DNA of 64,000 nt, taken from Paracyclopina nana. Taxonomy: Eukaryota > Arthropoda > Copepoda > Cyclopoida > Cyclopettidae. The translations under genes were made by a program, and so were the position numbers. The notes beneath the pieces are model-generated. The model saw only the letters and a program-made list of their open reading frames with translations, was not told the origin of the DNA and made no database searches. The stretch is from NCBI GenBank assembly GCA_019096065.1, contig JAGUCH010000003.1, positions 2,294,001 to 2,358,000 of the forward strand. Direction: 5' to 3'. Below are positions 32,327 through 44,216 of the stretch, piece by piece (within the stretch, counting starts at the first letter, position 1; every line of letters starts with the position of its first letter).

Positions 32327-33175
32327 ATGAACTCCTTGCTTTTGCTATTCCTCCTAGTGGCAGCTCATGTCAACGGAGAATGTCCAGCTCTGGAAGACAT
32401 TCCTGACATGTACAGCTCAAACACATTTTTGTGTGCAAGGTTCTACTATGGATTCGGGCACGACCTAGGAGTTAGAGGCTGCAATGGATGTTCGCTTGCT
32501 GATCATGCAGACCTCCCCCATGGTAGAGATGAGGATGCTGGCGACGGATATCATTACCCAATGGGTTCTGTCATGGTCAAAGCTGGATGCACCTTGTACG
32601 TCTTTCATGAAAATAACTATGGTGGTTCTTATGATCGGTATGATGGACCGACCATCATCAGTAGAATTGACAGTGGGCACAATTCAGTGGATGGAGGATG
32701 CGCCAAGGGACATCCATCGTTTCAATGTAGATGTGGGATGAAACCTGTCAGCTGCACGCCCGATGACAAATTCGAAGTCATTTTGAGATGTGATGCCACA
32801 GGAGCCATCAGTCCAGTTGGATGCAATTATATCAAGAAACTAGGAATAGTGTTTGATGATGAACTCAGCAATTCTGCCTCCATCAGCACAACTCTGAAGT
32901 ATGAGATCACGGAGTCATTTTTGGGACTTTTTGAAAGCAAATTGGGAGTGTCAATGACAACAGGATATGATTGGAGCCAAACCTCCTCAGTGAGCTCAAG
33001 TACACTGCAAGAGTTTGAAGTCATTGCTGAGGCCCCACCAGGATTGATTTTGACCATCGAGCAAGCTGTTGGAACTTGTGGGGATTCCGAGGCAAGAACA
33101 GAATTGTTCAGGATTCGCCACACAGATGCCAAGGGCAATATACTGATGACAAGTTACGAGAAAACCATACTTTAA
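32327..33175 (+). CDS. Secreted protein with crystallin-like N-terminal and aerolysin-like C-terminal regions
   Basis: Single exon, 282 residues from the ATG at 32327; an in-frame ATG at 32294 would spoil the signal peptide (MNSLLLLFLLVAAHVNG). The N-terminal half is cysteine-rich and contains a Greek-key-like stretch (CTLYVFHENNYGGSYDRYDG) followed by a CRC motif. The C-terminal 140 or so residues alternate polar and hydrophobic positions with many Ser/Thr (ISTTLKYEIT..LGVSMTTGYDW..TSSVSSSTLQEFEV), as in the pore-forming module of aerolysin/natterin-type proteins. The assignment is from pattern, not from alignment. A similar domain pair is known in amphibian crystallin/aerolysin fusions. Role could be defensive or endogenous. 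The stop codon overlaps that of ALG5 on the other strand; AATAAA is at 33230-33235. Confidence 0.55.
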   Translation: MNSLLLLFLLVAAHVNGECPALEDIPDMYSSNTFLCARFYYGFGHDLGVRGCNGCSLADHADLPHGRDEDAGDGYHYPMGSVMVKAGCTLYVFHENNYGGSYDRYDGPTIISRIDSGHNSVDGGCAKGHPSFQCRCGMKPVSCTPDDKFEVILRCDATGAISPVGCNYIKKLGIVFDDELSNSASISTTLKYEITESFLGLFESKLGVSMTTGYDWSQTSSVSSSTLQEFEVIAEAPPGLILTIEQAVGTCGDSEARTELFRIRHTDAKGNILMTSYEKTIL

Positions 33176-34116
33176 TCCCTCTTATGAGCCACTTTCCAAG
33201 CACCTATTGCATATTTTAGCCATAAGAAAAATAAATCTTTAAACATCTGAATGGATGCCAGCATGGGATTCAATTTTGAGCCATCAATTTCTGTCCACTG
33301 TACAGCAACTTCAGCTAAGGGCACTCGGCACATTTCAGCAATTTTGAGAAGCTCGACATCAAAGGCCCACCGCTCAATGTGGCAAGAGTTGAACAGAAGG
33401 CGAGCAGTCTTCCGGGTAAACAGTTTAAATCCACACTGTGTATCCTTTATGGTGGCACAACCAAAAATACTGACACAAAGGTGGAATCCATACATCAAAA
33501 TTGTGCGAAGCAAAGATCTCGTAGCAATTGATTGTGACTCAAGATGAGCCCTGGATCCACACACTACGCCATGGCCATGTTCGTTCTCAGTTTTGGCCAT
33601 AGCTTCTGTAACTTTGGCAAGCTCAGAAAATGTGGTGGCTCCGTCGGCGTCAGCAAAAAGCAGATGCTTCCCTCTGCCCACAAGCATTCCACGCCTCACA
33701 GCTCCCCCTTTCCCAAGGTTCTTTTGAAGGGTAAGAACGCGGAACTTTTGAGAGCCCAGTTTTTTGCACCACTTGAGAGCCACATCAGTTGTGCTGTCAG
33801 TGGAACCGTCGTCCACAACTATGATCTCAAAGGAGGTCGTATTCTCATTTAAGAAGTGGACACACTCCTCCAGCATTTTTGGCAATCGCTCTTCTTCATT
33901 AAATGCGGGCACAACGATTGTAAGATCGAGACTGGCTTCATCATCCAGGCTGGGAAAAGCGACCCGGTCGCCATTCTGAGAGACAAAACTTTCCTCTGTT
34001 TCCAATACTTTCACCTTCGGCACGGCCTCCGAGGTCGCATATACGATGAAAAGCAACACGAATATAAAAATAGTCAGTATCACAATGAGTTCCACGAACA
34101 TGGTTGAAAAATGCAC
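33172..34116 (-). CDS. ALG5: Dolichyl-phosphate beta-glucosyltransferase
   Basis: Single exon, 314 residues (an alternative start five codons later would also retain the membrane anchor). An N-terminal TM helix is followed by a GT-A fold of family GT2: LDLTIVVPAFNEEERLPKML, the nucleotide-binding IIVVDDGSTD, KNLGKGGAVRRGM, the DXD-type FADADGATT, DTQCGFKLFTR and RWAFDVELL. ALG5 makes dolichyl-phosphate-glucose on the cytosolic ER face for N-glycan assembly. The stop codon (33172-33174) shares two bases with the stop of the plus-strand neighbour. ATTAAA overlaps the stop codon and may be the poly(A) signal. Confidence 0.95.
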   Translation of the reverse strand: MHFSTMFVELIVILTIFIFVLLFIVYATSEAVPKVKVLETEESFVSQNGDRVAFPSLDDEASLDLTIVVPAFNEEERLPKMLEECVHFLNENTTSFEIIVVDDGSTDSTTDVALKWCKKLGSQKFRVLTLQKNLGKGGAVRRGMLVGRGKHLLFADADGATTFSELAKVTEAMAKTENEHGHGVVCGSRAHLESQSIATRSLLRTILMYGFHLCVSIFGCATIKDTQCGFKLFTRKTARLLFNSCHIERWAFDVELLKIAEMCRVPLAEVAVQWTEIDGSKLNPMLASIQMFKDLFFLWLKYAIGAWKVAHKRD

Positions 34117-34190
34117 ACGTCAAATCTGCTTTGTTGTCATTTTGTTTTGGTTGTTGACGTTTGACGAGAAAAGTTACCAGAGCGTTTATT

Positions 34191-35076
34191 TCATAAATAA
34201 CCAGAGGATCCGTGGGCAATACTACGAAAACTGCCAGATGAAAATGCATACGGGCTTACGTACAAGTTTGGTCTGAGTTTCATCAAAAGGTTTTTGTTCA
34301 CTTGTTTCCGCTCTTTGGCTGCTCTAGATTCGAGAAACATGAAATAGGAAGCCACTATATGGGCCAGGTTTGCAGCCAGGGCGCAAGCATAGCTCCAGCT
34401 AACATAGTTGTAATTGGGATAGAGTAACCAATCTCTGTCCCAGCATTCAGCTCCAAAAACGCAGACAGAAATGAAGAGCAGTGCGGCTAGAGCAAAAATC
34501 AAGTAGGATAAACGAGCAGTCATTCAAAAAACCTTACATGCGAAGCAGTTGATGCCAAGTGATATAGCTGTGATTGGGTACTCAAATCGTAATATCCACT
34601 CCAATGGGGATCTTATTAGTAAGCAAATAGCTGTCAGTTGACCGAGGAAGGAAGTGATTAAAGCTACGGTGACGAAAAGCTGCACTACCATAAGCCAGCC
34701 AGGAAGTAGTTTCTCCCTGATAAGTCTGTACTCTTCTCCATATAAAGCATGACATCCATGGAACAGGTGGTCAAATTGATAGTCTGGGTGCCTGAACTTG
34801 AAGAAGCAAAACTCCCATAGACCCATATTTCTGAAAGGGCTCTGAGTGTCCTCCCATGATTGAAGCCAATAAGGACTAGCAAAGCTAATTACTAGGAGCA
34901 CACCTCCTACAAATGTGGCTATTGAGCCGAAAAAAAGCTCTCCTACGTGGGTAAAAGTATTTTACAATAGACCTGAGAACTATATAGATAATTAAGTAAT
35001 TACTGGTTGTAATGTAGGCCTGCTTCTTGACTTCTGTCAATGCAGTATCTTCTTCAGTAAATGAGCTGCGCGTCAT
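34191..35076 (-). CDS. Claudin-like tetraspan membrane protein, arthropod type
   Basis: Three exons, 35076-35004, 34942-34538 and 34486-34191, encode 257 residues (introns 61 and 51 bp, both phase 1). A short cytosolic N-terminus is followed by TM1 (FFGSIATFVGGVLLVISF), an extracellular loop with a claudin-like signature (SPYWLQSW..GLWEFCF..HGCHALYGEEY), then TM2, TM3 and a second loop with AECWDRDWLLYP before TM4. The cytosolic tail is basic then Ser-rich. The pattern matches the claudin/PMP22 superfamily found in arthropod septate junctions, with no confident one-to-one symbol. AATAAA directly follows the stop codon (34185-34190 on the plus strand as TTTATT). It lies 120 bp from the edge of element B. 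Confidence 0.75.
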
Positions 35077-35196
35077 TGTTTGCCAGCAACTAGTGAGACT
35101 TGCAAGTGTGCAATATAACGCACTTCAAGTACTACATTGCAAATGTACCTGCCTTGCCTTGAGTTAACATCGTGCGTACAAAAGGGCCAGTTTGAA

Positions 35197-35290
35197 CGTA
35201 TATACAAAAAACCGCACCGTATAGCACCGAAACGCACCCAATAGCAACATAACGCACCATACTAAAAACCGCACCAAAACAAAAATTAAA
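35197..35290 (+). repeat. Left terminal inverted repeat of element B
   Basis: Pentamer-phased: GCACC GTATA GCACC GAAAC GCACC CAATA GCAAC ATAAC and so on. Inverted counterpart at about 49690-49795. Confidence 0.8.
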
Positions 35291-35339
35291 CTAGTAATCA
35301 AATAGAGAAATAGATGAGTTAGGTCAAAAACTCAAACTT

Positions 35340-38300
35340 AACATAACTCAAAAACTTCACTACATGGTGCGTTTGGCTAGAGCCGAAAAACGCGAAAACG
35401 CACTCATAGTAATGAAAACCAGGCTATGAGGCAAAAACTACTTTGAGGCATCTCTAAGTCCAAAAGCTAATTGGACATCATGAGTTAGGTCCCAAGAAGT
35501 CCAAAACTGGTCCTAACTCAAAAACTTCACTACATGGTGCGTTTGGCTAGAGCCGAAAAACGCGAAAACGCACCCATAGTAATGAAAACCAGGCTATGAG
35601 GCAAAAACTACTTTGAGGCATCTCTAGGTCCAAAAGCTGATTGGACCTCATGAGTTAGGTCCCAAGAAGTCCAGAACTGGTCCTAACTCAAAAACTTCAC
35701 TACATGGTGCGTTTGGCTAGAGCCGAAAAACGCGAAAACGCACCCATAGTAATAAAAACCAGGATATGAGTCAAAAATTACTTTGAGGCATCTCTAGGTC
35801 CAAAAGCTGATTGGACCTCATGAGTTAGGTCCCATGGAGTCCAAAACTGGTCCTAACTCAAAAACTTTGCTACATGGTGCGTTTGGCTAGAGCCGAAAAA
35901 CGCGAAAACGCACCCATAGTAATGAAAACCAGGCTATGAGGCAAAAACTACTTTGAGGCATCTCTAGGTCCAAAAGCTGATTGGACCTCATGAGTTAGGT
36001 CCCAAGAAGTCCAGAACTGGTCCTAACTCAAAAACTTCACTACATGGTGCGTTTGGCTAGAGCCGAAAAACGCAAAAACACACCCATAGTAATGAAAACC
36101 AGGCTATGAGGCAAAAATTACTTTGAGGCATCTCTAAGTCCAAAAGCTAATTGGACCTCATGAGTTAGGTCCCAAGAAGTCCAAAACTGGTCCTAACTCA
36201 AAAACTTCACTACATGGTGCGTTTGGCTAGAGCCGAAAAACGCGAAAACGCACCCATAGTAATAAAAACCAGGCTATGAGTCAAAAATTACTTTGAGGCA
36301 TCTCTAGGTCCAAAAGCTGATTGGACCTCATGAGTTAGGTCCCATGGAGTCCAAAACTGGTCCTAACTCAAAAACTTTGCTACATGGTGCGTTTGGCTAG
36401 AGCCGAAAAACGCGAAAACGCACCCATAGTAATGAAAACCAGGCTATGAGGCAAAAACTATTTTGAGGCATCTCTAGGTCCAAAAGCTGATTGGACCTCA
36501 TGAGTTAGGTCCCAAGAAGTCCAGAACTGGTCCTAACTCAAAAACTTCACTACATGGTGCGTTTGGCTAGAGCCGAAAAACGCGAAAACGCACCCATAGT
36601 AATAAAAACCAGGCTATGAGTCAAAAATTACTTTGAGGCATCTCTAGGTCCAAAAGCTGATTGGACCTCATGAGTTAGGTCCCATGGAGTCCAAAACTGG
36701 TCCTAACTCAAAAACTTTGCTACATGGTGCGTTTGGCTAGAGCCGAAAAACGCGAAAACGCACTCATAGTAATGAAAACCAGGCTATGAGGCAAACACTA
36801 CTTTGAGGCATCTCTAAGTCCAAAAGCTAATTGGACATCATGAGTTAGGTCCCAAGAAGTCCAAAACTGGTCCTAACTCAAAAACTTCACTACATGGTGC
36901 GTTTGGCTAGAGCCGAAAAACGCGAAAACGCACCCATAGTAATGAAAACCAGGCTATGAGGCAAAAACTACTTTGAGGCATCTCTAGGTCCAAAAGCTGA
37001 TTGGACCTCATGAGTTAGGTCCCAAGAAGTCCAAAACTGGTCCTAACTCAAAAACTTTGCTACATGGTGCGTTTGGCTAGAGCCGAAAAACGCAAAAACA
37101 CACCCATATTAATGAAAACCAGGCTATGAGGCAAAAATTACTTTGAGGCATCTCTAGGTCCAAAAGCTGATTGGACCTCATGAGTTAGGTCCCAAGGAGT
37201 CCAAAACTGGTCCTAACTCAAAAACTTCACTACATGGTGCGTTTGGCTAGAGCCGAAAAACGCAAAAACACACCCATAGTAATGAAAACCAGGCTATGAG
37301 GCAAAAATTACTTTGAGGCATCTCTAAGTCCAAAAGCTAATTGGACCTCATGAGTTAGGTCCCAAGAAGTCCAAAACTGGTCCTAACTCAAAAACTTCAC
37401 TACATGGTGCGTTTGGCTAGAGCCGAAAAACGCGAAAACGCACCCATAGTAATAAAAACCAGGCTATGAGTCAAAAATTACTTTGAGGCATCTCTAGGTC
37501 CAAAAGCTGATTGGACCTCATGAGTTAGGTCCCATGGAGTCCAAAACTGGTCCTAACTCAAAAACTTTGCTACATGGTGCGTTTGGCTAGAGCCGAAAAA
37601 CGCGAAAACGCACCCATAGTAATGAAAACCAGGCTATGAGGCAAAAACTACTTTGAGGCATCTCTAAGTCCAAAAGCTAATTGGACATCATGAGTTAGGT
37701 CCCAAGAAGTCCAAAACTGGTCCTAACTCAAAAACTTCACTACATGGTGCGTTTGGCTAGAGCCGAAAAACGCGAAAACGCACCCATAGTAATAAAAACC
37801 AGGCTATGAGTCAAAAATTACTTTGAGGCATCTCTAAGTCCAAAAGCTAATTGGACCTCATGAGTTAGGTCCCAAGGAGTCCAAAACTGGTCCTAACTCA
37901 AAAACTTCACTACATGGTGCGTTTGGCTAGAGCCGAAAAACGCGAAAACGCACCCATAGTAATAAAAACCAGGCTATGAGTCAAAAATTACTTTGAGGCA
38001 TCTCTAGGTCCAAAAGCTGATTGGACCTCATGAGTTAGGTCCCATGGAGTCCAAAACTGGTCCTAACTCAAAAACTTTGCTACATGGTGCGTTTGGCTAG
38101 AGCCGAAAACGCGAAAACGCACCCAGAGTAATGAAAAACAGGCTATGAGGAAAAAATTACTTTGAGGCATCTCTGGGTCCAAAAGCTGATTGGACCTCAT
38201 GAGTTAGGTCCCAAGAAGTCCAGAACTGGTCCTAACTCAAAAACTTCACTACATGGTGCGTTTGGCTAGAGCCGAAAAACGCGAAAACGCACCCATAGTA

Positions 38301-41300
38301 ATGAAAACCAGGCTATGAGGCAAAAACTACTTTGAGGCATCTCTAGGTCCAAAAGCTGATTGGACCTCATGAGTTAGGTCCCAAGAAGTCCAGAACTGGT
38401 CCTAACTCAAAAACTTCACTACATGGTGCGTTTGGCTAGAGCCGAAAAACGCAAAAACACACCCATAGTAATGAAAACCAGGCTATGAGGCAAAAATTAC
38501 TTTGAGGCATCTCTAAGTCCAAAAGCTAATTGGACCTCATGAGTTAGGTCCCAAGAAGTCCAAAACTGGTCCTAACTCAAAAACTTCACTACATGGTGCG
38601 TTTGGCTAGAGCCGAAAAACGCGAAAACGCACCCATAGTAATAAAAACCAGGCTATGAGTCAAAAATTACTTTGAGGCATCTCTAGGTCCAAAAGCTGAT
38701 TGGACCTCATGAGTTAGGTCCCATGGAGTCCAAAACTGGTCCTAACTCAAAAACTTTGCTACATGGTGCGTTTGGCTAGAGCCGAAAAACGCGAAAACGC
38801 ACCCATAGTAATGAAAACCAGGCTATGAGGCAAAAACTATTTTGAGGCATCTCTAGGTCCAAAAGCTGATTGGACCTCATGAGTTAGGTCCCAAGAAGTC
38901 CAGAACTGGTCCTAACTCAAAAACTTCACTACATGGTGCGTTTGGCTAGAGCCGAAAAACGCGAAAACGCACCCATAGTAATAAAAACCAGGCTATGAGT
39001 CAAAAATTACTTTGAGGCATCTCTAGGTCCAAAAGCTGATTGGACCTCATGAGTTAGGTCCCATGGAGTCCAAAACTGGTCCTAACTCAAAAACTTTGCT
39101 ACATGGTGCGTTTGGCTAGAGCCGAAAAACGCGAAAACGCACTCATAGTAATGAAAACCAGGCTATGAGGCAAACACTACTTTGAGGCATCTCTAAGTCC
39201 AAAAGCTAATTGGACATCATGAGTTAGGTCCCAAGAAGTCCAAAACTGGTCCTAACTCAAAAACTTCACTACATGGTGCGTTTGGCTAGAGCCGAAAAAC
39301 GCGAAAACGCACCCATAGTAATGAAAACCAGGCTATGAGGCAAAAACTACTTTGAGGCATCTCTAGGTCCAAAAGCTGATTGGACCTCATGAGTTAGGTC
39401 CCAAGAAGTCCAAAACTGGTCCTAACTCAAAAACTTTGCTACATGGTGCGTTTGGCTAGAGCCGAAAAACGCAAAAACACACCCATAGTAATGAAAACCA
39501 GGCTATGAGGCAAAAATTACTTTGAGGCATCTCTAGGTCCAAAAGCTGATTGGACCTCATGAGTTAGGTCCCAAGGAGTCCAAAACTGGTCCTAACTCAA
39601 AAACTTCACTACATGGTGCGTTTGGCTAGAGCCGAAAAACGCAAAAACACACCCATAGTAATGAAAACCAGGCTATGAGGCAAAAATTACTTTGAGGCAT
39701 CTCTAAGTCCAAAAGCTAATTGGACCTCATGAGTTAGGTCCCAAGAAGTCCAAAACTGGTCCTAACTCAAAAACTTCACTACATGGTGCGTTTGGCTAGA
39801 GCCGAAAAACGCGAAAACGCACCCATAGTAATAAAAACCAGGCTATGAGTCAAAAATTACTTTGAGGCATCTCTAGGTCCAAAAGCTGATTGGACCTCAT
39901 GAGTTAGGTCCCATGGAGTCCAAAACTGGTCCTAACTCAAAAACTTCGCTACATGGTGCGTTTGGCTAGAGCCGAAAAACGCAAAAACGCACCCATAGTA
40001 ATGAAAACCAGGCTATGAGGCAAAAACTACTTTGAGGCATCTCTAAGTCCAAAAGCTAATTGGACATCATGAGTTAGGTCCCAAGAAGTCCAAAACTGGT
40101 CCTAACTCAAAAACTTCACTACATGGTGCGTTTGGCTAGAGCCGAAAAACGCGAAAACGCACCCATAGTAATAAAAACCAGGCTATGAGTCAAAAATTAC
40201 TTTGAGGCATCTCTAAGTCCAAAAGCTAATTGGACCTCATGAGTTAGGTCCCAAGGAGTCCAAAACTGGTCCTAACTCAAAAACTTCACTACATGGTGCG
40301 TTTGGCTAGAGCCGAAAAACGCGAAAACGCACCCATAGTAATAAAAACCAGGCTATGAGTCAAAAATTACTTTGAGGCATCTCTAGGTCCAAAAGCTGAT
40401 TGGACCTCATGAGTTAGGTCCCATGGAGTCCAAAACTGGTCCTAACTCAAAAACTTTGCTACATGGTGCGTTTGGCTAGAGCCGAAAAACGCGAAAACGC
40501 ACCCATAGTAATGAAAACCAGGCTATGAGGCAAAAACTACTTTGAGGCATCTCTAGGTCCAAAAGCTGATTGGACCTCATGAGTTAGGTCCCAAGAAGTC
40601 CAGAACTGGTCCTAACTCAAAAACTTTGCTACATGGTGCGTTTGGCTAGAGCCGAAAAACGCGAAAACGCACTCATAGTAATGAAAACCAGGCTATGAGG
40701 CAAACACTACTTTGAGGCATCTCTAAGTCCAAAAGCTAATTGGACATCATGAGTTAGGTCCCAAGAAGTCCAAAACTGGTCCTAACTCAAAAACTTTGCT
40801 ACATGGTGCGTTTGGCTAGAGCCAAAAAACGCAAAAACGCACCCATAGTAGTAAAACAAGCTATGAGGCAAAAATTACTTTGAGGCATCTCTAAGTCCAA
40901 AAGCTAATTGGACCTCATGAGTTAGGTCCCAAGGAGTCCAAAACTGGTCCTAACTCAAAAACTTTGCTACATGGTGCGTTTGGCTAGAGCCAAAAAACGC
41001 GAAAACGCACCAATAGTAATAAAAACCAGGCTATGAGGCAAAAACTACTTTGAGGCATCTCTAGGTCCAAAAGCTGATTGGACCTCATGAGTTAGGTCCC
41101 ATGGAGTCCAAAACTGGTCCTAACTCAAAAACTTTGCTACATGGTGCGTTTGGCTAGAGCCGAAAAACGCGAAAACGCACTCATAGTAATGAAAACCAGG
41201 CTATGAGGCAAAAACTACTTTGAGGCATCTCTAGGTCCAAAAGCTGATTGGACCTCATGAGTTAGGTCCCAAGGAGTCCAAAACTGGTCCTAACTCAAAA

Positions 41301-44201
41301 ACTTCACTACATGGTGCGTTTGGCTAGAGCCGAAAAACGCGAAAACGCACCCATAGTAATAAAAACCAGGCTATGAGTCAAAAATTACTTTGAGGCATCT
41401 CTAGGTCCAAAAGCTGATTGGACCTCATGAGTTAGGTCCCATGGAGTCCAAACCGGGCCCAACAAAAAAACTTTGCTACATGGTGCGTTTGGCTAGAGCC
41501 GAAAAACGCGAAAACGCACTCATAGTAATGAAAACCAGGCTATGAGGCAAACACTACTTTGAGGCATCTCTAAGTCCAAAAGCTAATTGGACATCATGAG
41601 TTAGGTCCCAAGAAGTCCAAAACTGGTCCTAACTCAAAAACTTTGCTACATGGTGCGTTTGGCTAGAGCCGAAAAACGCGAAAACGCACCCATAGTAATG
41701 AAAACCAGGCTATGAGGCAAAAACTACTTTGAGGCATCTCTAGGTCCAAAAGCTGATTGGACCTCATGAGTAAGGTCCCAAGGAGTCCAAAACTGGTCCT
41801 AACTCAAAAACTTCACTACATGGTGCGTTTGGCTAGAGCCAAAAAACGCGAAAACGCACCCATAGTAATAATAACCAGGCTATGAGGCAAAAATTACTTT
41901 GAGGCATCTCTAAGTCCAAAAGCTGATTGGACCTCATGAGTTAGGTCCCAAGGAGTCCAAAACTGGTCCTAACTCAAAAACTTCACTACATGGTGCGTTT
42001 GGCTAGAGCCAAAAAACGCAAAAACGCACCCATAGTAGTAAAACAAGCTATGAGGCAAAAATTACTTTGAGGCATCTCTAAGTCCAAAAGCTAATTGGAC
42101 CTCATGAGTTAGGTCCCAAGGAGTCCAAAACTGGTCCTAACTCAAAAACTTTGCTACATGGTGCGTTTGGCTAGAGCCAAAAAACGCGAAAACGCACCAA
42201 TAGTAATAAAAACCAGGCTATGAGGCAAAAACTACTTTGAGGCATCTCTAGGTCCAAAAGCTGATTGGACCTCATGAGTTAGGTCCCATGGAGTCCAAAA
42301 CTGGTCCTAACTCAAAAACTTTGCTACATGGTGCGTTTGGCTAGAGCCGAAAAACGCGAAAACGCACCCATAGTAATGAAAACCAGGCTATGAGGCAAAA
42401 ACTACTTTGAGGCATCTCTAGGTCCAAAAGCTGATTGGACCTCATGAGTTAGGTCCCAAGGAGTCCAAAACTGGTCCTAACTCAAAAACTTCACTACATG
42501 GTGCGTTTGGCTAGAGCCGAAAAACGCAAAAACACACCCATAGTAATGAAAACCAGGCTATGAGGCAAAAATTACTTTGAGGCATCTCTAAGTCCAAAAG
42601 CTAATTGGACCTCATGAGTTAGGTCCCAAGAAGTCCAAAACTGGTCCTAACTCAAAAACTTCACTACATGGTGCGTTTGGCTAGAGCCGAAAAACGCGAA
42701 AACGCACCCATAGTAATGAAAACCAGGCTATGAGGCAAAAATTACTTTGAGGCATCTCTAGGTCCAAAAGCTGATTGGACCTCATGAGTTAGGTCCCATG
42801 GAGTCCAAAACTGGTCCTAACTCAAAAACTTTGCTACATGGTGCGTTTGGCTAGAGCCGAAAAACGCGAAAACGCACCCATAGTAATGAAAACCAGGCTA
42901 TGAGGCAAAAACTACTTTGAGGCATCTCTAAGTCCAAAAGCTAATTGGACATCATGAGTTAGGTCCCAAGAAGTCCAAAACTGGTCCTAACTCAAAAACT
43001 TCACTACATGGTGCGTTTGGCTAGAGCCGAAAAACGCGAAAACGCACCCATAGTAATAAAAACCAGGCTATGAGTCAAAAATTACTTTGAGGCATCTCTA
43101 GGTCCAAAAGCTGATTGGACCTCATGAGTTAGGTCCCATGGAGTCCAAAACTGGTCCTAACTCAAAAACTTCACTACATGGTGCGTTTGGCTCAGAGCCG
43201 AAAACGCAACGCCACCCATAGTAATAAAAACCAGGCTATGAGTCAAAAATTACTTTGAGGCATCTCTAGGTCCAAAAGCTGATTGGACCTCATGAGTTAG
43301 GTCCCATGGAGTCCAAAACTGGTCCTAACTCAAAAACTTTGCTACATGGTGCGTTTGGCTAGAGCCGAAAAACGCGAAAACGCACCCATAGTAATGAAAA
43401 CCAGGCTATGAGGCAAAAACTACTTTGAGGCATCTTTAGGTCCAAAAGCTAATTGGACCTCATGAGTTAGGTCCCAATAAGTCCAAAACTGGTCCTAACT
43501 CAAAAACTTCACTGCATGGTGCGTTTGGCTAGAGCCGAAAAACGCGAAAACGCACCCATAGTAATAAAAACCAGGCTATGAGTCAAAAATTACTTTGAGG
43601 CATCTCTAGGTCCAAAAGCTGATTGGACCTCATGAGTTAGGTCCCATGGAGTCCAAAACTGGTCCTAACTCAAAAACTTTGCTACATGGTGCGTTTGGCT
43701 AGAGCCGAAAAACGCGAAAACGCACCCATAGTAATGAAAACCAGGCTATGAGGCAAAAACTACTTTGAGGCATCTCTAAGTCCAAAAGCTAATTGGACCT
43801 CATGAGTTAGGTCCCATGGAGTCCAAAACTGGTCCTAACTCAAAAACTTTGCTACATGGTGCGTTTGGCTAGAGCCGAAAAACGCGAAAACGCACCCATA
43901 GTAATGAAAACCAGGCTATGAGGCAAAAACTACTTTGAGGCATCTCTAAGTCCAAAAGCTAATTGGACCTCATGAGTTAGGTCCCATGGAGTCCAAAACT
44001 GGTCCTAACTCAAAAACTTTGCTACATGGTGCGTTTGGCTAGAGCCGAAAAACGCAAAAACTACTTTGAGGCATCTCTAAGTCCAAAAGCTAATTGGACC
44101 TCATGAGTTAGGTCCCAAGAAGTTCAAAACTGGTCCTAACTCAAAAACTTCACTATATGGTGCGTTTGGCTAGAGCTAGAGCTAGAGCTAATTGGACCTC
44201 A
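35340..44201 (+). repeat. 170-bp satellite array, plus-oriented arm (about 52 monomers)
   Basis: The landmark CTACATGGTGCGTTTGGCTA recurs every 170 bp (35361, 35531, 35701, 35871 and onward). Monomers differ by a handful of positions (for instance CTTCACTAC/CTTTGCTAC, GGTCCCAAGAAG/GGTCCCATGGAG, AAACACTAC). A 14-monomer block is duplicated, with copies 35871-38249 and 38250-40628. A few monomers are shortened near 40845, 42030 and 44055. No coding capacity. Confidence 0.97.
35871..40628 (+). repeat. Tandem duplication of a 14-monomer (2379-bp) satellite block
   Basis: Rare variants recur at an offset of exactly 2379 bp: CAAAAACTATTTTGAGG (36452 and 38831), CAAACACTAC (36792 and 39171) and CGCAAAAACACACCC (36071 and 38450). 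Only a few differences between copies were noticed, so the duplication is recent. Confidence 0.85.
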
Positions 44202-44216
44202 TGAGGTCCAATTAGC
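44187..44216. repeat. Perfect 30-bp palindrome at the satellite inversion point
   Basis: The sequence from GCTAATTGGACCTC to GAGGTCCAATTAGC is self-complementary about 44201/44202. Left of it the satellite reads on the plus strand, right of it on the minus strand. It is preceded by a TAGAGC triplication at 44171-44188. Confidence 0.95.
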
